Positions 42,001-53,378 of a stretch of 64,000 bases of DNA are shown here, one piece after another. The DNA lies in assembly GCF_018200035.1 (NCBI RefSeq), contig NZ_CP073581.1, forward strand, positions 864,501 through 928,500, read 5' to 3'. The DNA is from Sulfitobacter albidus. GTDB taxonomy: Bacteria > Pseudomonadota > Alphaproteobacteria > Rhodobacterales > Rhodobacteraceae. Each line of letters opens with the position of its first letter. Position 1 is the stretch's first letter. A program made the translations under genes and the position numbers. The notes beneath the pieces were generated by a model. That model was not told the origin of the DNA. It was given only the letters and a program-made list of their open reading frames with translations, and searched no databases.

Positions 42001-45000
42001 CGATCTGGTGGTCGCGCTGACCGATGACGGCTATGTGCAGGTCACGCCGCGGCCCTATTTCTTTGGCAACGCCAGCTTCAGCTATACGGTCGTCGACGCT
42101 CAGGGGGCCGAGGCCAGCAATACCGTTTCGGTCTGGGTCGAGCCCGTGAACAACGCGCCGCAGCCGCAGACGGATGTCTATACCTCCGACGAAGATCAGC
42201 CGCTGATCATCAACTACGCCGATCTGATCGCCAACGACTTTGACCCCGACGGTGATCCGCTCACGGTGATCGACGTGCGGCGCAGCTTTGGCGGTCGGGT
42301 GACCGAGTTGGACAACGGCACCGCGCGGTTCGATCCCAGCGCCGATTTCTTTGGCGAGGCGCGCCTGATCTATACCGTCGGGGACGGGCAGGGCGGCCAA
42401 ACGCAGGGGCAGATCACGATCAATGTGACCTCCGTCAACGACCGGCCAGAGGCGCGCAACGATCACTACTCCGATCTGCCCTATCTCAATGGCACCGAGG
42501 ACGAACCGCTGATCATCTCGCTCATCAGCCTGATGCAGAACGACACCGATGTCGAAGGGCTGGGGCTGACGTTCCAGGCGCTGTCGGATCCTGCCGACGG
42601 CGTGATCGAACAGATCGACGAGACTACGCTGCGCTTTACCCCCGATGCGGATTTTTGGGGTGTGGCGTCGTTCAGCTATTCGGTCTCGGACCCCGACGGG
42701 GCGGTGGATGACGCGCGGGTGACGATGTTCTTTGAGAATGTCGATGATGCCCCGCCCGAAGCCTTTGACGATGTGATCATCCTTTATGAGGACACGCAGA
42801 TCGTCATCCCGGCGGCGTTCCTGTTGTCCAACGACACCGACATCGACCGCGATCCGCTGACGCTGACCACCGCGCGCCTGCCCAATACCTTCGAAGAGAT
42901 CTATCTGGGCGATTTCACCGGCGCGATCGAGCGTTTGGAGAACGGTGATTTCCTGTACACCGCCGGCCTGAACGAGACCGAGGAATCGGGCTTCTTCTAC
43001 ACCGTGACCGACGGCATCCTCGGCTCTGACGAGGGGTTTGTGGACATCCAGATCATCGCCGTAAACGACCAGCCCACGGCGGTTGATGACACGGCGGCGA
43101 CTACCGGCCTGAATATACCGCTGGTGATCCGCATCAGCAGCATTCTGGCCAATGACTTTGATGTCGACGGAGAGGATGTGTTCTTTGTCGGGGTGGATGC
43201 CGTCTCGGTCGGTGTGGCCGAAGTGCGCGACGGCTTTGTCGTGGTGCGCGTGCCCGAAGGGTATACCGGCCCGATTTCAATGGATTACCGGATCCGCGAT
43301 GCCGAAGGGCTTGAGGATGTGGCGCAGATCGAAGGCGTGGTTGGTGGCGGCTACAGCCTGATCCTGAACGGTACGGCGCAGCCCGATCTGATCCTCGGCT
43401 CGGACCGGGGGGAGACGGTTTTTGCCGGTGAGGGCAACGACAGCATCGAGACGGCGGGCGGTGACGACCTGATCGTGGGCGACGCAGGACAGGACCGGAT
43501 CGACGGTGGTGCGGGCTTTGACACGGTCAGCTACGAGAACTCCAACGGCCGCGTGCGCGCCGATCTGGTGACGCGACTGGTGCAGGGTGGCGACGGCGAG
43601 GGCGACGTTCTCGACAATATCGAGGCGCTGACCGGCTCGATCCGCAATGATGAACTCTACGGCGATGCGCGCGCCAACCGTCTGGACGGCGGCGCGGGCG
43701 ATGATGAGCTTTCGGGCCGTGAGGGCGTTGACACGCTGCTGGGCGGCGCGGGCGACGACGCGCTGGCAGGCGGTGCAGATGGCGATCTGATCGACGGGGG
43801 CGCCGGGCGCGACACCGCAGACTACGCCGCCTCGCAGGCGGCGGTCACGGTCTCGCTGGCCGATGGCACGGCGACAGGGGGCGACGCCACCGGCGATACG
43901 CTGACGGCGATCGAGGATCTGACGGGGTCGGAATTCGACGATGTGCTGACCGGCGACGCGGGCGACAACACCCTGATCGGTCGGCGCGGGGCGGATACGC
44001 TCGACGGCGGTGCCGGCGACGATGTGCTGATCGGCGGGCGCGGTGCGGATGTGATGCGCGGCGGCGCTGGTATCGATATCGCCTCCTATACGCTGTCAAC
44101 CGAGGGCGTGCTGGTCGACATGGCCAGCGGAGAGAGCGGCGGCGGCGGTGCCACCGGCGACACCTTCGAGAGCATCGAGATCGTGCGCGGCTCGTTCCAC
44201 GATGACACCATTCGCGGCAATGACGCCGACAACATCCTGCGCGGCAGCGGCGGGGCGGACCTGCTGGACGGACGTGCGGGCTATGACATCGCGGACTACA
44301 GCGACGCCGAAACGGCGATCTCGCTTGATCTGACCGCAGGCACCGGCGGGGCCGGGGATGCGGCGGGCGACACGTTGGTCGCGATCGAAGAAATCCGCGG
44401 CTCGGTCTACGACGATACCATCCTTGGCAGCGACGCGGGCGAGGTGATCGACGGCAACTGGGGCGACGATACGATCACCGGCGGCGGCGGCTCTGACGGC
44501 TACCGCTTTGGCTATGACAGCGGCCATGACGTGGTGATCGAATCCGGCACCGGCGGCGAGGTCGATCAGGTCTTGCTGGGGACGGGCATCGCGCCCAAGG
44601 ATCTGTCGGTCGTGCGCGAAGGCGACGACATGCTGCTTGAGCTAGAGCGGGACGACGGCTTCCTCATCGATACGCTGCGGGTGGTGAACCACTTTGCCAG
44701 CGGGATCGAGGGTATCGAAGAGGTCGTGTTTGACGATGGGACCGTCTGGGACCGCGCGCAGCTGGACCTGTTGCAGCGTCTGGGCCGGTTCAACGCCGTT
44801 GACGACATCTACCGCTTTGGTGTCGAGGATGAGACGGCGCTGATCGATCCCGCAAGCCTGATTGCAAACGACAGCGACAGCAGCGACTACAACATTACGC
44901 TGATCGCCGTGGGCGAGGCCGTCAACGGCACCGTGCGCCTGACCGAAGAGGGTATGATCGCCTTTGACGGGGACGAGAATTTCAACGGGGATGCGTTCTT

Positions 45001-48000
45001 TACCTATACCGTGCGCGATGATTTTGGCCGCGAATCCTCGGCGCGGGTCGAGGTCAACCTGCGCCCGGTCAACGACGCGCCCGAGGGCACCGACGACGGG
45101 CCGTTCGACGCGATCGAGGATACTGTCTGGCGTATCAGCCTCGCGGATCTGTTGGCCAATGACACCGACATCGACGGCGATCCATTGACGATCGTGGATG
45201 TGTTCCCCCTGTTCGATCTTGAGGGCAACAAGATCGATCCGCTGCCCGGCGGGCTGGCCAATCTGCCCTATATCGCCGAGGCGAGCAACGCGCGCGCCTG
45301 GCTCAACAACGGGGAGGCGTTGCAGAACTTCGACCCCTACAGCCAGTTTATCGAGCTGGAATTCCGCGCCGATCACGTGGGGCCTGCGGGCTTTACCTAT
45401 GTGCTGGCCGATCCCGATGGTTTGACCTCGGCGGCGCAGGTGCTGATCAACGTATCGCCCGTGAATGATGCGCCGCGCAGCGCGCGCGATGATCGCACCA
45501 TACGCCTGGGTCTGGACGAGATCGTCACCGTCGCCGAGTTGATGGCGAATGACTATGACATCGAGGGCGACACGTTTGAATTTGTGGGCCTGGCAGGGGC
45601 GCGCAATGGTGCGGTGACACTGGATGCGGATACGGGCATCATAACCTTCACGCCCGACGCGCTGGGTGCTGCCAGTTTCGACTACGAACTGGTCGACGCG
45701 CGCGGGGCCGTGGGCGTTATCACCGTCGATCTGGACGTGATCCCGATCAATGACGCGCCAATCGCGCGTGACGACGGTGGCTTCGTCACGCTTGAGAACG
45801 CGCCGCTGCTGATTGATCCCGCGGATTTGCTGGCCAACGATACCGATGACACCGACCCGCTGGACGATGTGATCGTGCTCTCCGCGCTCGACCGCTTTGC
45901 CGAAAATGGTCGGGTGGAGCTGGACGGCGACGGGATGATCCTGTTCACCCCGCGCACCGATTACAACGGTGAGGCGACGTTCCTTTATGAGATCACCGAC
46001 GGCAACGGCGGTTTCGATACCGCGACCGTCACCGTGCAGATCCTGCCCGCCAACCGCGCCCCCGAGGTGCGCGACGATCTGGGCTTTGGCCTTGAGGATG
46101 AGATCATCACGATCATTCCGGGCGAAATCTTTGGCAATGATCTGGATGCGGATGGCGACGTGCTGTTCCTGTCGGCGGTGGATGTGCTGGGCTATGTGAC
46201 CAACGATCTGACCGACCGTGATCCGTTCGAGGCTGGTTTTGGCGTTGATACGGGTGCGTTCGCGCAAGCGAGCATCACGGCGACGCTGGACGACGGCGCA
46301 CCGCTGCCCGAGGGTCTGGAATTCGATGCGCAGACGCTGACGCTGTCGGGCGCCCGCGCGGACGGGCAGAACGGGGCGCTGGACGTGATGCTCACCTTCG
46401 CCTCGGGCGAGACGCTTTATAGCCACACAACGACACTGCCCGCCGAGACGGACATCGCGAACGGCGTTAACCTTACCCCGCCCCTGATGGTGTTTGACGC
46501 CGAGGGCGGCGCGTTCAGCGTGGTGGCCGACAACGGCCGCCGCCTGCCGCTGTGGCTAGAATTCGACGCCGATACGCTGGCCCTGACGCAAACCGATGCG
46601 GCCCCGGTCGACGCAACCGACCCCATCCGGCTTGAGCTGCGTTATTCCCCGCAGGAGCTTGACCCCGGTGAGGATGCCCGCAATTTCGGGCGCGACGGTT
46701 TTGCCATCGAGGTCTGGATTGATCCGCAGGCGCCGGATCTGGCGGCGATCAACGCGCTCTTTGCCAATGATCCGTTCTTTGCCGCGCAGGGGCTCTACGC
46801 GCTGGAGCTGCCGCAGACACCGCTGAGCGCGACCCGTGAAAGCGGCGCGGACCTGCCCGAGTGGCTCAGCTTCCACGCCGAGAGCCTGACCTTCGCGGGC
46901 ACGCCGCCCGAAACATTCGTGGGCACGCCCGCCGTCCGTCTTGCCGCAACCCCCGCCACCGGCCCGGCATTTGCCGTCCTGACAGAGCTGGCTGTGGACG
47001 ATGTCGTGCGCTTTACGGATGAGGGCGCGCCGACAGAGCTGACGATTTCCGACGACCGGTTCAGCCTGATCACGCCCGACGATTTCTACGGTCATGTGGT
47101 CGTGCAATACAGCGCCGAGGACGACAAGGGCGCGGTTTCCGACGATGCGCTGATCGTGGTCGAGGTGCGCAACACGCCCGAGGCGCCCGAGGCCCAGAAC
47201 GAGACATTCACAATGCTCGAGGACGGTCAGCTGACCGTCGCCATCGCCGATCTGCTGGCCAATGCGACCGATGCGGAGGGCGATCCGATCCGCCTTGTGT
47301 CGATCCGCCACGGTGGCCAGATCGAGATGACGCGCGGCACGCTGAGCCTGATCGACGCCGTCGATCCGGTGTCGGTGGACAGCGGCACCCCCGATCTGAT
47401 CGCCGCGGGCTATACGCCCGATGCCCAAACCGCGGCCTCAGACTGGGCCTATAACGGCATCGACACGGGCGGTGAGATCAGCGTCGCGATGGTGCAGGAT
47501 TTCCTGACCCACGACCGCAATGATTTCTGCGGATGCAGCACCTGTCAGGACCGCATCGAGGAGCTGCGCGGCGCGCTGGAGCTTGCCGATCTGCAGGGGC
47601 AGGGCAATTTCGCCGATCTCGCGGCCCTCGCCGAATTTGTCGAGGATACCTATTGGGGCGCCGACGACCGCTACTACAACGTCACCGATACCGGTGGAAA
47701 CGCCAAGAGCGGGGTCATTACCTATACCCTGAACGGCACCGAGATTGACCCAGACGGGCTGACCGCCGATCGCGCCGAACTGGTGCGCGAGGTGTTCAAG
47801 CTTTACGAGGCGACGATGGGCCTCGAATTCCGCGAGACGCAGGATGCGCTGACGGCGGATATCACCTTTAGCGACAATGACCCGGGCCGGGCCTATGCCT
47901 CGTCGGTTGTGGGGGCGGGCGGGCGCATTGTGTCGTCGCATATCAACGTGGATGCCGATTGGAACGGCGGCGGGTCGGGCTATAACGACTACACCGTTCA

Positions 48001-51000
48001 GACCATGTTCCACGAGGTTGGCCATACGCTGGGTCTGGGGCATCAGGGCGCCTATAACGGCGCGGCCGTGTTTGGCATCGACCAGACGTTCCAGAACGAC
48101 AGCTGGCAGGCGACGATGATGTCGTATTTCAGCCAGAGCTGGAATTTCAACGTGGCTGCCGATTTTGCGCTGCTGCAGACGCCGATGGTTGTGGACTGGC
48201 TGGCGCTGGATACGATCTATGGCGCACAAGGCTACGGCACCGCGAATGCCTTTACCGATGATACCGTCTGGGGCTTCAACACCACGATAACGTCCGACGT
48301 CAGCGATATCTGGGCGACGTGGTCCGACTGGGCCGATACGACCGCCTCGACACTCGTCGACGGCGCGGGGCACGACACGCTGGATCTGTCGGGTTTCGAC
48401 AATAATTCCCGGATTGATCTGCGCGCGTCCGATCCGGCGGCGATTGCGCCGTCATTCTCCAACATCGGCGGGCTGTTCGGCAATCTCAGCATCGCGGCGG
48501 GCACCGTGATCGAGGATGCCGTGGGCGGCGCGGGGCACGAGGTGTTCTTTGGCAACGCTGCTGACAATACGCTGATCGGGGGCGCGGGTCAGGATACCTT
48601 CCACGACAGTACCGGCGCCGACAGCTATATCGGCGGGTTGGGCACCGACATGGTGATCTTTGCTGACAGCATTGCGGGCTATACGTTTGAGCTTTTCGAG
48701 GGCGGATTGCAGGTTATCGGTGAGGCGATCGACTGGGTGGCCGATACGGTTGATTTCCTGTCGTTCGCCGACAGGACACTGGGCTGGGGTGCGCTGGTGG
48801 CGGAATTCCTGCCCGATGCGACCGTTACGCCCACGCAAGAGGCCCGTTCGAGCGTGCCTGCCACAACCGGCGTCTTTGCCGATGCGCTGCCCGCGCTGGA
48901 GAACGCCGTCTATACCGCGCAGCTTGCCGATGGCAGCGCGCTGCCGTTCTGGATCCGCATCGACCGCGACACCGGGGAGCTGATCGGCGAGGTGCCCTTC
49001 AACGTGCACACCCAGCTTGAGATCGAGGTGACGCTGAGCGACGGCGTGCAAAGCCACACCCAGACCATCGCGGTCGAGGCCGATGGCAATGAGGGCGCGC
49101 AGATCATCTATACGCCGCGTCCCGGTGCCAATGGCACCTTCAGCTATGCCTATGCGGTCACCGACGACGCGCAGGGCTTTGATATGGCCGAGTTCATCGT
49201 CGAGGTTGCCGCGGTCAACGATCCGCCCGAACCGGGCGTCGACCGGTTCGACGTTCTCGAGGACAGCACCCTGATGCTCAGCCCCGAGGATCTGCTGGCC
49301 AATGATGCGGATGTGGATGGCGACACGCTGAGCGTGCTGTCGGTCGGCAATGCCGTCAACGGCACGGTCGAGATGCTCGCCGGTGTGATCCGCTTCACGC
49401 CGACACCGAATTACGACGGGCCTGCCTCGTTCACCTATGTCGTGACCGACGGCACCGATGGCGCGGCGATGGGGCAGGTGAACCTGCGCGTGATCTCGAC
49501 CAATTCGGCGCCGGTGGCGGCCGAGGATCGCTTTACCGCGCCAGAGGATACGCCGATCACCTTTACCGTGGCCGATCTGCTGGCCAACGACGGCGATCCC
49601 GACGGCGATGCCTTCAGCTTTGACAGCTTCCTGCCGGGGGCCGAGAACGGCACGCTCTTTACCCTGCCGGACGGGCGCTATCAATTCGTGGCGGACCCGG
49701 ATTTCAATGGCGAAGCCACGCTGCGCTACCGGGTGACGGACGGGCGCGACAGCGCGGTGGGCACGGTCGTGTTCGACATGACCCCGGTCAATGACGCGCC
49801 GATCCTGAACCCCGATCCGGTCATCAACAGCACCGAGGACGCGGTCATCACCGTCGATATGGCGACAATCATCGGCAACGATGTCGACGTCGAGGGCGAC
49901 GCCTTTTCGGTCGTCTCCGTGACCGATCCCGAAAACGGCAGCGTCACGCTGGATGGCACCATCGCACGCTTTACCCCGCGCGCGGATTATTTCGGGAACG
50001 CGGGCTTCCACTACGTCGTCGAAGACGCCCGCGGCGCGTCGGTCGAGGGCTTCGTGTCGATCCGGCTCAACCCCGAAAACGACCGCCCGCTGGCGGTGTT
50101 CGATACCTTGCCCGCGATCCTTGAGGATACGGTGATCGTGATCGACCCGGCTGACCTTTTGGCCAATGACAGCGATCCCGACGGCCATCCGCTGACGCTC
50201 ACCGGACTGTGGGAGACGCAGGTGATCGACGTCATCGGCGAGAACCTGTATTTCCGCGGTGACGAGATCACGCCAGAAGCCGATGGTACCTACCGTTTTG
50301 CCCCGCCCGCCGATGCGTTCGGCACGTTCCACTTCGAATATGAAGTTTCCGACGGGATCGGCCTGCCGGTCATGGCGCGCGCGACGCTGGAGGTGCTGCC
50401 GGTGGCGGATGATCCGCGTCCGGGCAACGACAACATCAACGGGGTCGAGGATACACCGATCACGTTGCTCATCCCGGATCTGCTCGCGAATGACAACGAT
50501 CCCGACGGCAGCGGCCTGCTGTTCACGGGAATTTCTGCCGAGGACGGGCTGAGTGTGGTTGACGACGGCGAGGGCCGTCTGATCATCACACCCGATGCGG
50601 ACCGCGATGGCGTGACCGGTTTCAACTATACCGTGCTCAACGGTCTGGGCGCGGAGGCCACGGCCCGTGTGACGATCTATCTGGTGCCCGTCAACGATGC
50701 GCCGATCGTGCCCGAACTGACCCTGACAGGGCAGGAAGACGCGGCCTTCTCCGCCGCACTGAACCCCGGTGATTTCAGCGATCCAGAGGGCGATACCGTG
50801 AGTGTCAGCCTACGCACGCAGAACGGCGGGGATCTGCCGGGATGGCTGAACTTTGATGCGGATACGCTGACCGTCTCGGGCCAGCCGCCGGCGGATTTCA
50901 GCGGTGACATCGTGCTTGAGCTTGTGGCCACAGATGGTGTCGCCGAAAACGTCAGCCCGCTGACGCTCACCTTTGCGGCGGTGAATGATGCCCCGGTGAT

Positions 51001-53341
51001 TGCGCCCTTTAGCCTGCAAGGTGGTGTCGAGGATACGGCCTATGCCACGACCCTCGACGCGGCGCTCTTCACCGATGCCGATGGCGATACGCTTGTGGTC
51101 GATGTGCGCGGACCCAACGGTGCCGCGCTGCCCGCATGGCTTGCGTTCGACGCGCAGGCGCTGACGCTCACCGGGCAGCCCCCGACTGATTTCAACGGCG
51201 ATGTGGCGCTTGAGATTGTGGCCTCGGACGGGGCGGTCCAGACGGTGCGACCGCTGGTGCTGAGCGTGGCCGCGGTCAACGACGCGCCGCGCGCGCAGGA
51301 CGATACGGTAGATGCAGGCACGCAGACGGTCTTTACCATCGCCGCCGCTGACCTGTTGGCCAATGACAGCGATCCCGAGGGCGATCCGATGAGCATCGTT
51401 GGCGCCACCGGTGCCGCGGGTGTCGCGGTCGAGGTGACCGAAGACGGCGATATCGTCATCAGCCGCGACGCGCAGCTGGCGGGGCGCGTGACGCTGAGCT
51501 ACACGGTCAGCGACGGCACGCTTCAGGACACTGCCGCGCTGCACCTCGATCTGACGCTGCCCAACCTTGCGCCCGAGATTGACGCGATTGGCCCGCTGAC
51601 GGGGCGCGAGGACACGGCGATTGACCTGACCCTGCCCGCCGGGGCGATCCGCGATCCCAACGGGGATGCGCTGACGCTGACCGTGACACGCGCGGGCGGC
51701 ATCGCCCTGCCGGACTGGCTGAGTTTCGACGCGGCCACCCGTGGGCTTTCGGGCCAGCCGCCCGCTGATTTCAACGGGCGCGTCGCGCTTGAGCTGACGG
51801 CAAGCGACGGGCAATTTCAGACAACGCGCGACTTTGATCTGGTCATTGACCCGGTCAACGACATTCCGGTGCTGCGCGCGCCGCTCTCGGACCGCTCGGC
51901 CACCGAAGACACGACATTCAGCATCATCCTGCAGCAGGGCATCTACGACGATGTCGACGGCGACACGCTGAGCTTTGCGCTGACGCGGGCGGACGGTTCG
52001 GCCCTGCCGGACTGGATCGCCTTTGACCCGCAGAGCCTGACGCTGAGCGGGACACCGCCGCAGGACTATTTTGGCGATATTGCGCTGCGGCTGGCAATCT
52101 CGGACGGGGTCGAAACGATTTCGGATGATTTCACCCTCACGGTTCTGGGGCGTCAGGATGCGCCGGTGGTGGCGAACCCGCTGGGCGATGTGACGCTCGA
52201 TGATACGGGTGCCGCGCTGACGAGCGGGACCGGCTTCAGCGTCACCCTGCCTGCGGATGTCTTCACCGATGCGGACGGCGATACGCTGTCGCTGGCGGCG
52301 ACGCTGGTGGATGGATCGCCGCTGCCCGCGTGGCTGTCGTTTGATGGTGTGTCCTTTACGGGCACAGCACCTGCGGCGGCGGTCGGTCGCGTTGATCTGC
52401 GTCTGACGGCAACCGACGGCACAGATTTTGCAACCGAGGATTTCAGCCTCGTCATCGAAGAGGGCGTGGCGCCGACTGTCCTGGCGGCGAACGACAGCTT
52501 TGCCACCGATGTGACCGAACCGCTGGAGCTGAGCCAGGCGGACCTGCTGGCCAACGACAGCGGACCGGACGGCACGGCGCTGGAAGTGATCGGCGTGACC
52601 GCGACGGGCACAGGTGCCGTGTCGCTCGATCAGGATGGCGCGATCCGCTATGTCGCGGCCTTTGATCAGCAGGGTCTGGATCAATTCACGTACACCGTGA
52701 CCGATGGCACCGCGACAGCGCAGGCGACGGTATCGGTCGATGTGCGCAACACCTATGAGACTGTCTCTGAGGGCGATGACGGCTCCGACGCACTCTTTGG
52801 TGGCAGTGGTGATAATCTGCTCGCGGGCGGAGGGGGCAGCGACAACCTGTTTGCGGGGGGCGGCAACGACGCGCTCTTTGGCGGGGCCGGGCGCGACAAT
52901 CTGTTTGGCGGGCGCGGCAACGATCTGCTCGATGGCGGCAGCGGCGCCGATCATCTTTTCGCCTCGGGCGGCAATGATACGCTGCGCGGCGGCGCGGGCA
53001 ATGATCTGATCTTTGCGGGTGGTGGGGATGACGACATCACCGGCGGCACCGGCAATGATCTTCTGTTTGCGGGCAGCGGTGACGACACGTTCCGTTTTGG
53101 CACCGGCGACGGACAGGACGTCATCTATGGCTTCCAGCCCGCGCGCAGCCGCAGCGGCGCGCCGATTGCAGGCGATACGCTTGCAATCAGCGTTGATGGG
53201 ATCGAGGATTTTGCGGCCCTCATGGCCCAGGCCCAGCAAACCTGGAGCGGCGTGCTGCTGGATCTGGGGGGCGGGGACGAGATCTTCCTTGCCGGTACGC
53301 GTCTGGCTGCGCTGGACCAGGATCAGTTTACCTTCTATTGA
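26512..53341 (+). CDS. giant secreted multidomain RTX protein (lipase-like, RTX modules, cadherin-like repeats, serralysin protease); one gene in three frames
   Basis: Starts at 26512 in ATGA overlap with the preceding gene. Read as given it breaks at seven-G runs 32868-32874 and 40181-40187, giving open frames ending at 32907, 40256 and 53341. Adding one G to each run joins them into 8,943 residues, and both repairs restore RTX module sequence across the joint. Order by residue: lipase-like 1-190; unassigned 190-1280; calcium-binding LDLDGDG segment 1283-1407; about 21 RTX/haemolysin-type modules 1967-4927; seven cadherin-like repeats 4928-5614; nonapeptide RTX block 5618-6093; six cadherin-like repeats 6094-6935; serralysin-type protease 6936-7433; Ig/cadherin-like repeats 7434-8752; RTX and secretion signal 8753-8943. 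It is acidic, almost free of cysteine and has no signal peptide. It should leave through the ABC exporter encoded next and fold outside with calcium. Likely a surface or released adhesin/hydrolase. Confidence 0.88.
30358..30732 (+). other. EF-hand-like calcium-binding segment of the giant protein
   Basis: Residues 1283-1407. It runs DPLVIDLDGDGIE, FDLDGDFFAE, LDRNGDGLISDITELFG, YDDNDDGVITVED, and ends in DFDQDAQTDAGELSSLDSNG. At least four loops have the DxDxDG pattern. This segment is a standard prelude to RTX repeats in large rhizobial and roseobacter RTX proteins and probably binds calcium during folding outside the cell. Confidence 0.8.
38095..38231 (+). other. Gly/Pro/Asp-rich linker inside the RTX array
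   Basis: Encodes EGGPGGPDGPGGPDRP followed by an acidic, Phe/Pro-rich stretch (FPDFPGDDFPAGPG). It interrupts the RTX modules and looks like a flexible hinge or protease-accessible spacer. Confidence 0.6.
38697..39581 (+). repeat. two exact copies of a 13-residue motif in neighbouring RTX modules
   Basis: RIAESAPGAGDGG is encoded at 38697-38735 and again at 39543-39581, with synonymous differences. A weaker version (APSAIGAGDGARL) follows near 39970. The spacing of 846 bases is exactly 282 codons, suggesting duplication of a two-module unit. Confidence 0.65.
41291..43351 (+). repeat. cadherin-like repeat array 1 of the giant protein (seven copies)
   Basis: Residues 4928-5614. Each copy of about 95-100 residues begins like APVARADTGFETFEDRDF, then a strand ending LLxNDxDxDGDxLT, then a turn such as FTPxxxFxGxxSFxYTxxD. 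This is the tandem-95/cadherin-like calcium-binding family, which forms stiff rods in bacterial adhesins. Confidence 0.82.
43361..44788 (+). repeat. central nonapeptide RTX block of the giant protein
   Basis: Residues 5618-6093. Classic GGxGxDxLx runs (for example LDGGAGDDELSGREG, TLLGGAGDDALAGG, ADTLDGGAGDDVLIGG) alternate with the DYSDAxxAxxxDLTAGT and GDTLxxIExxxGS pattern of serralysin-type RTX domains. A calcium-bound parallel beta-roll is expected. Confidence 0.85.
44789..47314 (+). repeat. cadherin-like repeat array 2 of the giant protein (six copies with an Ig-like insert)
   Basis: Residues 6094-6935. Copies start near FNAVDDIYRFGVED, APEGTDDGPF, APRSARDDRT, APIARDDGGF, APEVRDDLGF and APEAQNETF. 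An insert at about 46260-47030 has the LPxWLxFDxxTLxxxGxxP pattern of putative Ig domains. The last copy runs directly into the protease domain. Confidence 0.78.
47315..48808 (+). other. serralysin-type (M10B) zinc metalloprotease domain embedded in the giant protein
   Basis: Residues 6936-7433. The zinc motif HEVGHTLGLGH is encoded at 48011-48043 (His7168, Glu7169, His7172, His7178). It is followed by HQGAYNG and by the Met-turn MMSYFSQ (Met7204, Tyr7206). Before it lies SGVITYTLNG and ADITFSDNDPGRAYASSV, as in serralysins. After it, DTLDLSGFDNNSRIDLRA, GNLSIAAGTVIEDAVGG and GNAADNTLIGGAGQD reproduce the start of the serralysin C-terminal domain. All catalytic residues of the family are present, so an active secreted protease is likely. 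Confidence 0.9.
48809..52765 (+). repeat. cadherin-like and Ig-like repeat array 3 of the giant protein
   Basis: Residues 7434-8752. About seven cadherin-like copies (first near PPEPGVDRFDVLED, last near VLAANDSFATDVTE) are mixed with about six putative Ig domains. The latter carry the phrase LPxWLxFDxxxLxxxGxPPxDFxG, followed by VALELxASDG. The Ig-like copies near 50700-52150 are close to each other and look recently multiplied. Confidence 0.78.
52766..53338 (+). other. C-terminal RTX block and type I secretion signal of the giant protein
   Basis: Residues 8753-8943. About nine GGxGxDxLF nonapeptides (DALFGGSGDNLLAGGGG onward) are followed by a DTFRFGTGDGQDVIYGF cap and a roughly 75-residue tail. 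The tail is poor in positive charge and ends DQDQFTFY. Such tails are recognised by RTX-type ABC exporters. Confidence 0.82.
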
Positions 53342-53378
53342 CCGCTGCACCCCCATTGAACGAAAGGATGCGACCCCC

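Noticed and set aside
34680..42466. Long open frames on the minus strand opposite the giant gene (for example 34680-36170, 36198-38999, 40034-42466)
   Set aside because: They arise from GC-rich codon use and repeat structure of the plus-strand gene; their translations are low-complexity and match no family, while the plus strand encodes coherent RTX and cadherin-like repeats.
43361..44788. CRISPR-like periodic repeats
   Set aside because: The periodicity is 27 bases of coding nonapeptides with amino-acid-level conservation, not identical DNA repeats with spacers.
50810..53356. 848-codon minus-strand open frame opposite the giant gene's end
   Set aside because: Arg/Gly/Gln-rich translation with no domain, entirely inside convincing plus-strand repeats.
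53013..53378. Upstream extension of the ABC exporter gene
   Set aside because: The extra 122 codons overlap the end of the giant gene in another frame and read as Ala/Arg-rich noise; the exporter fold begins after the GTG at 53379.
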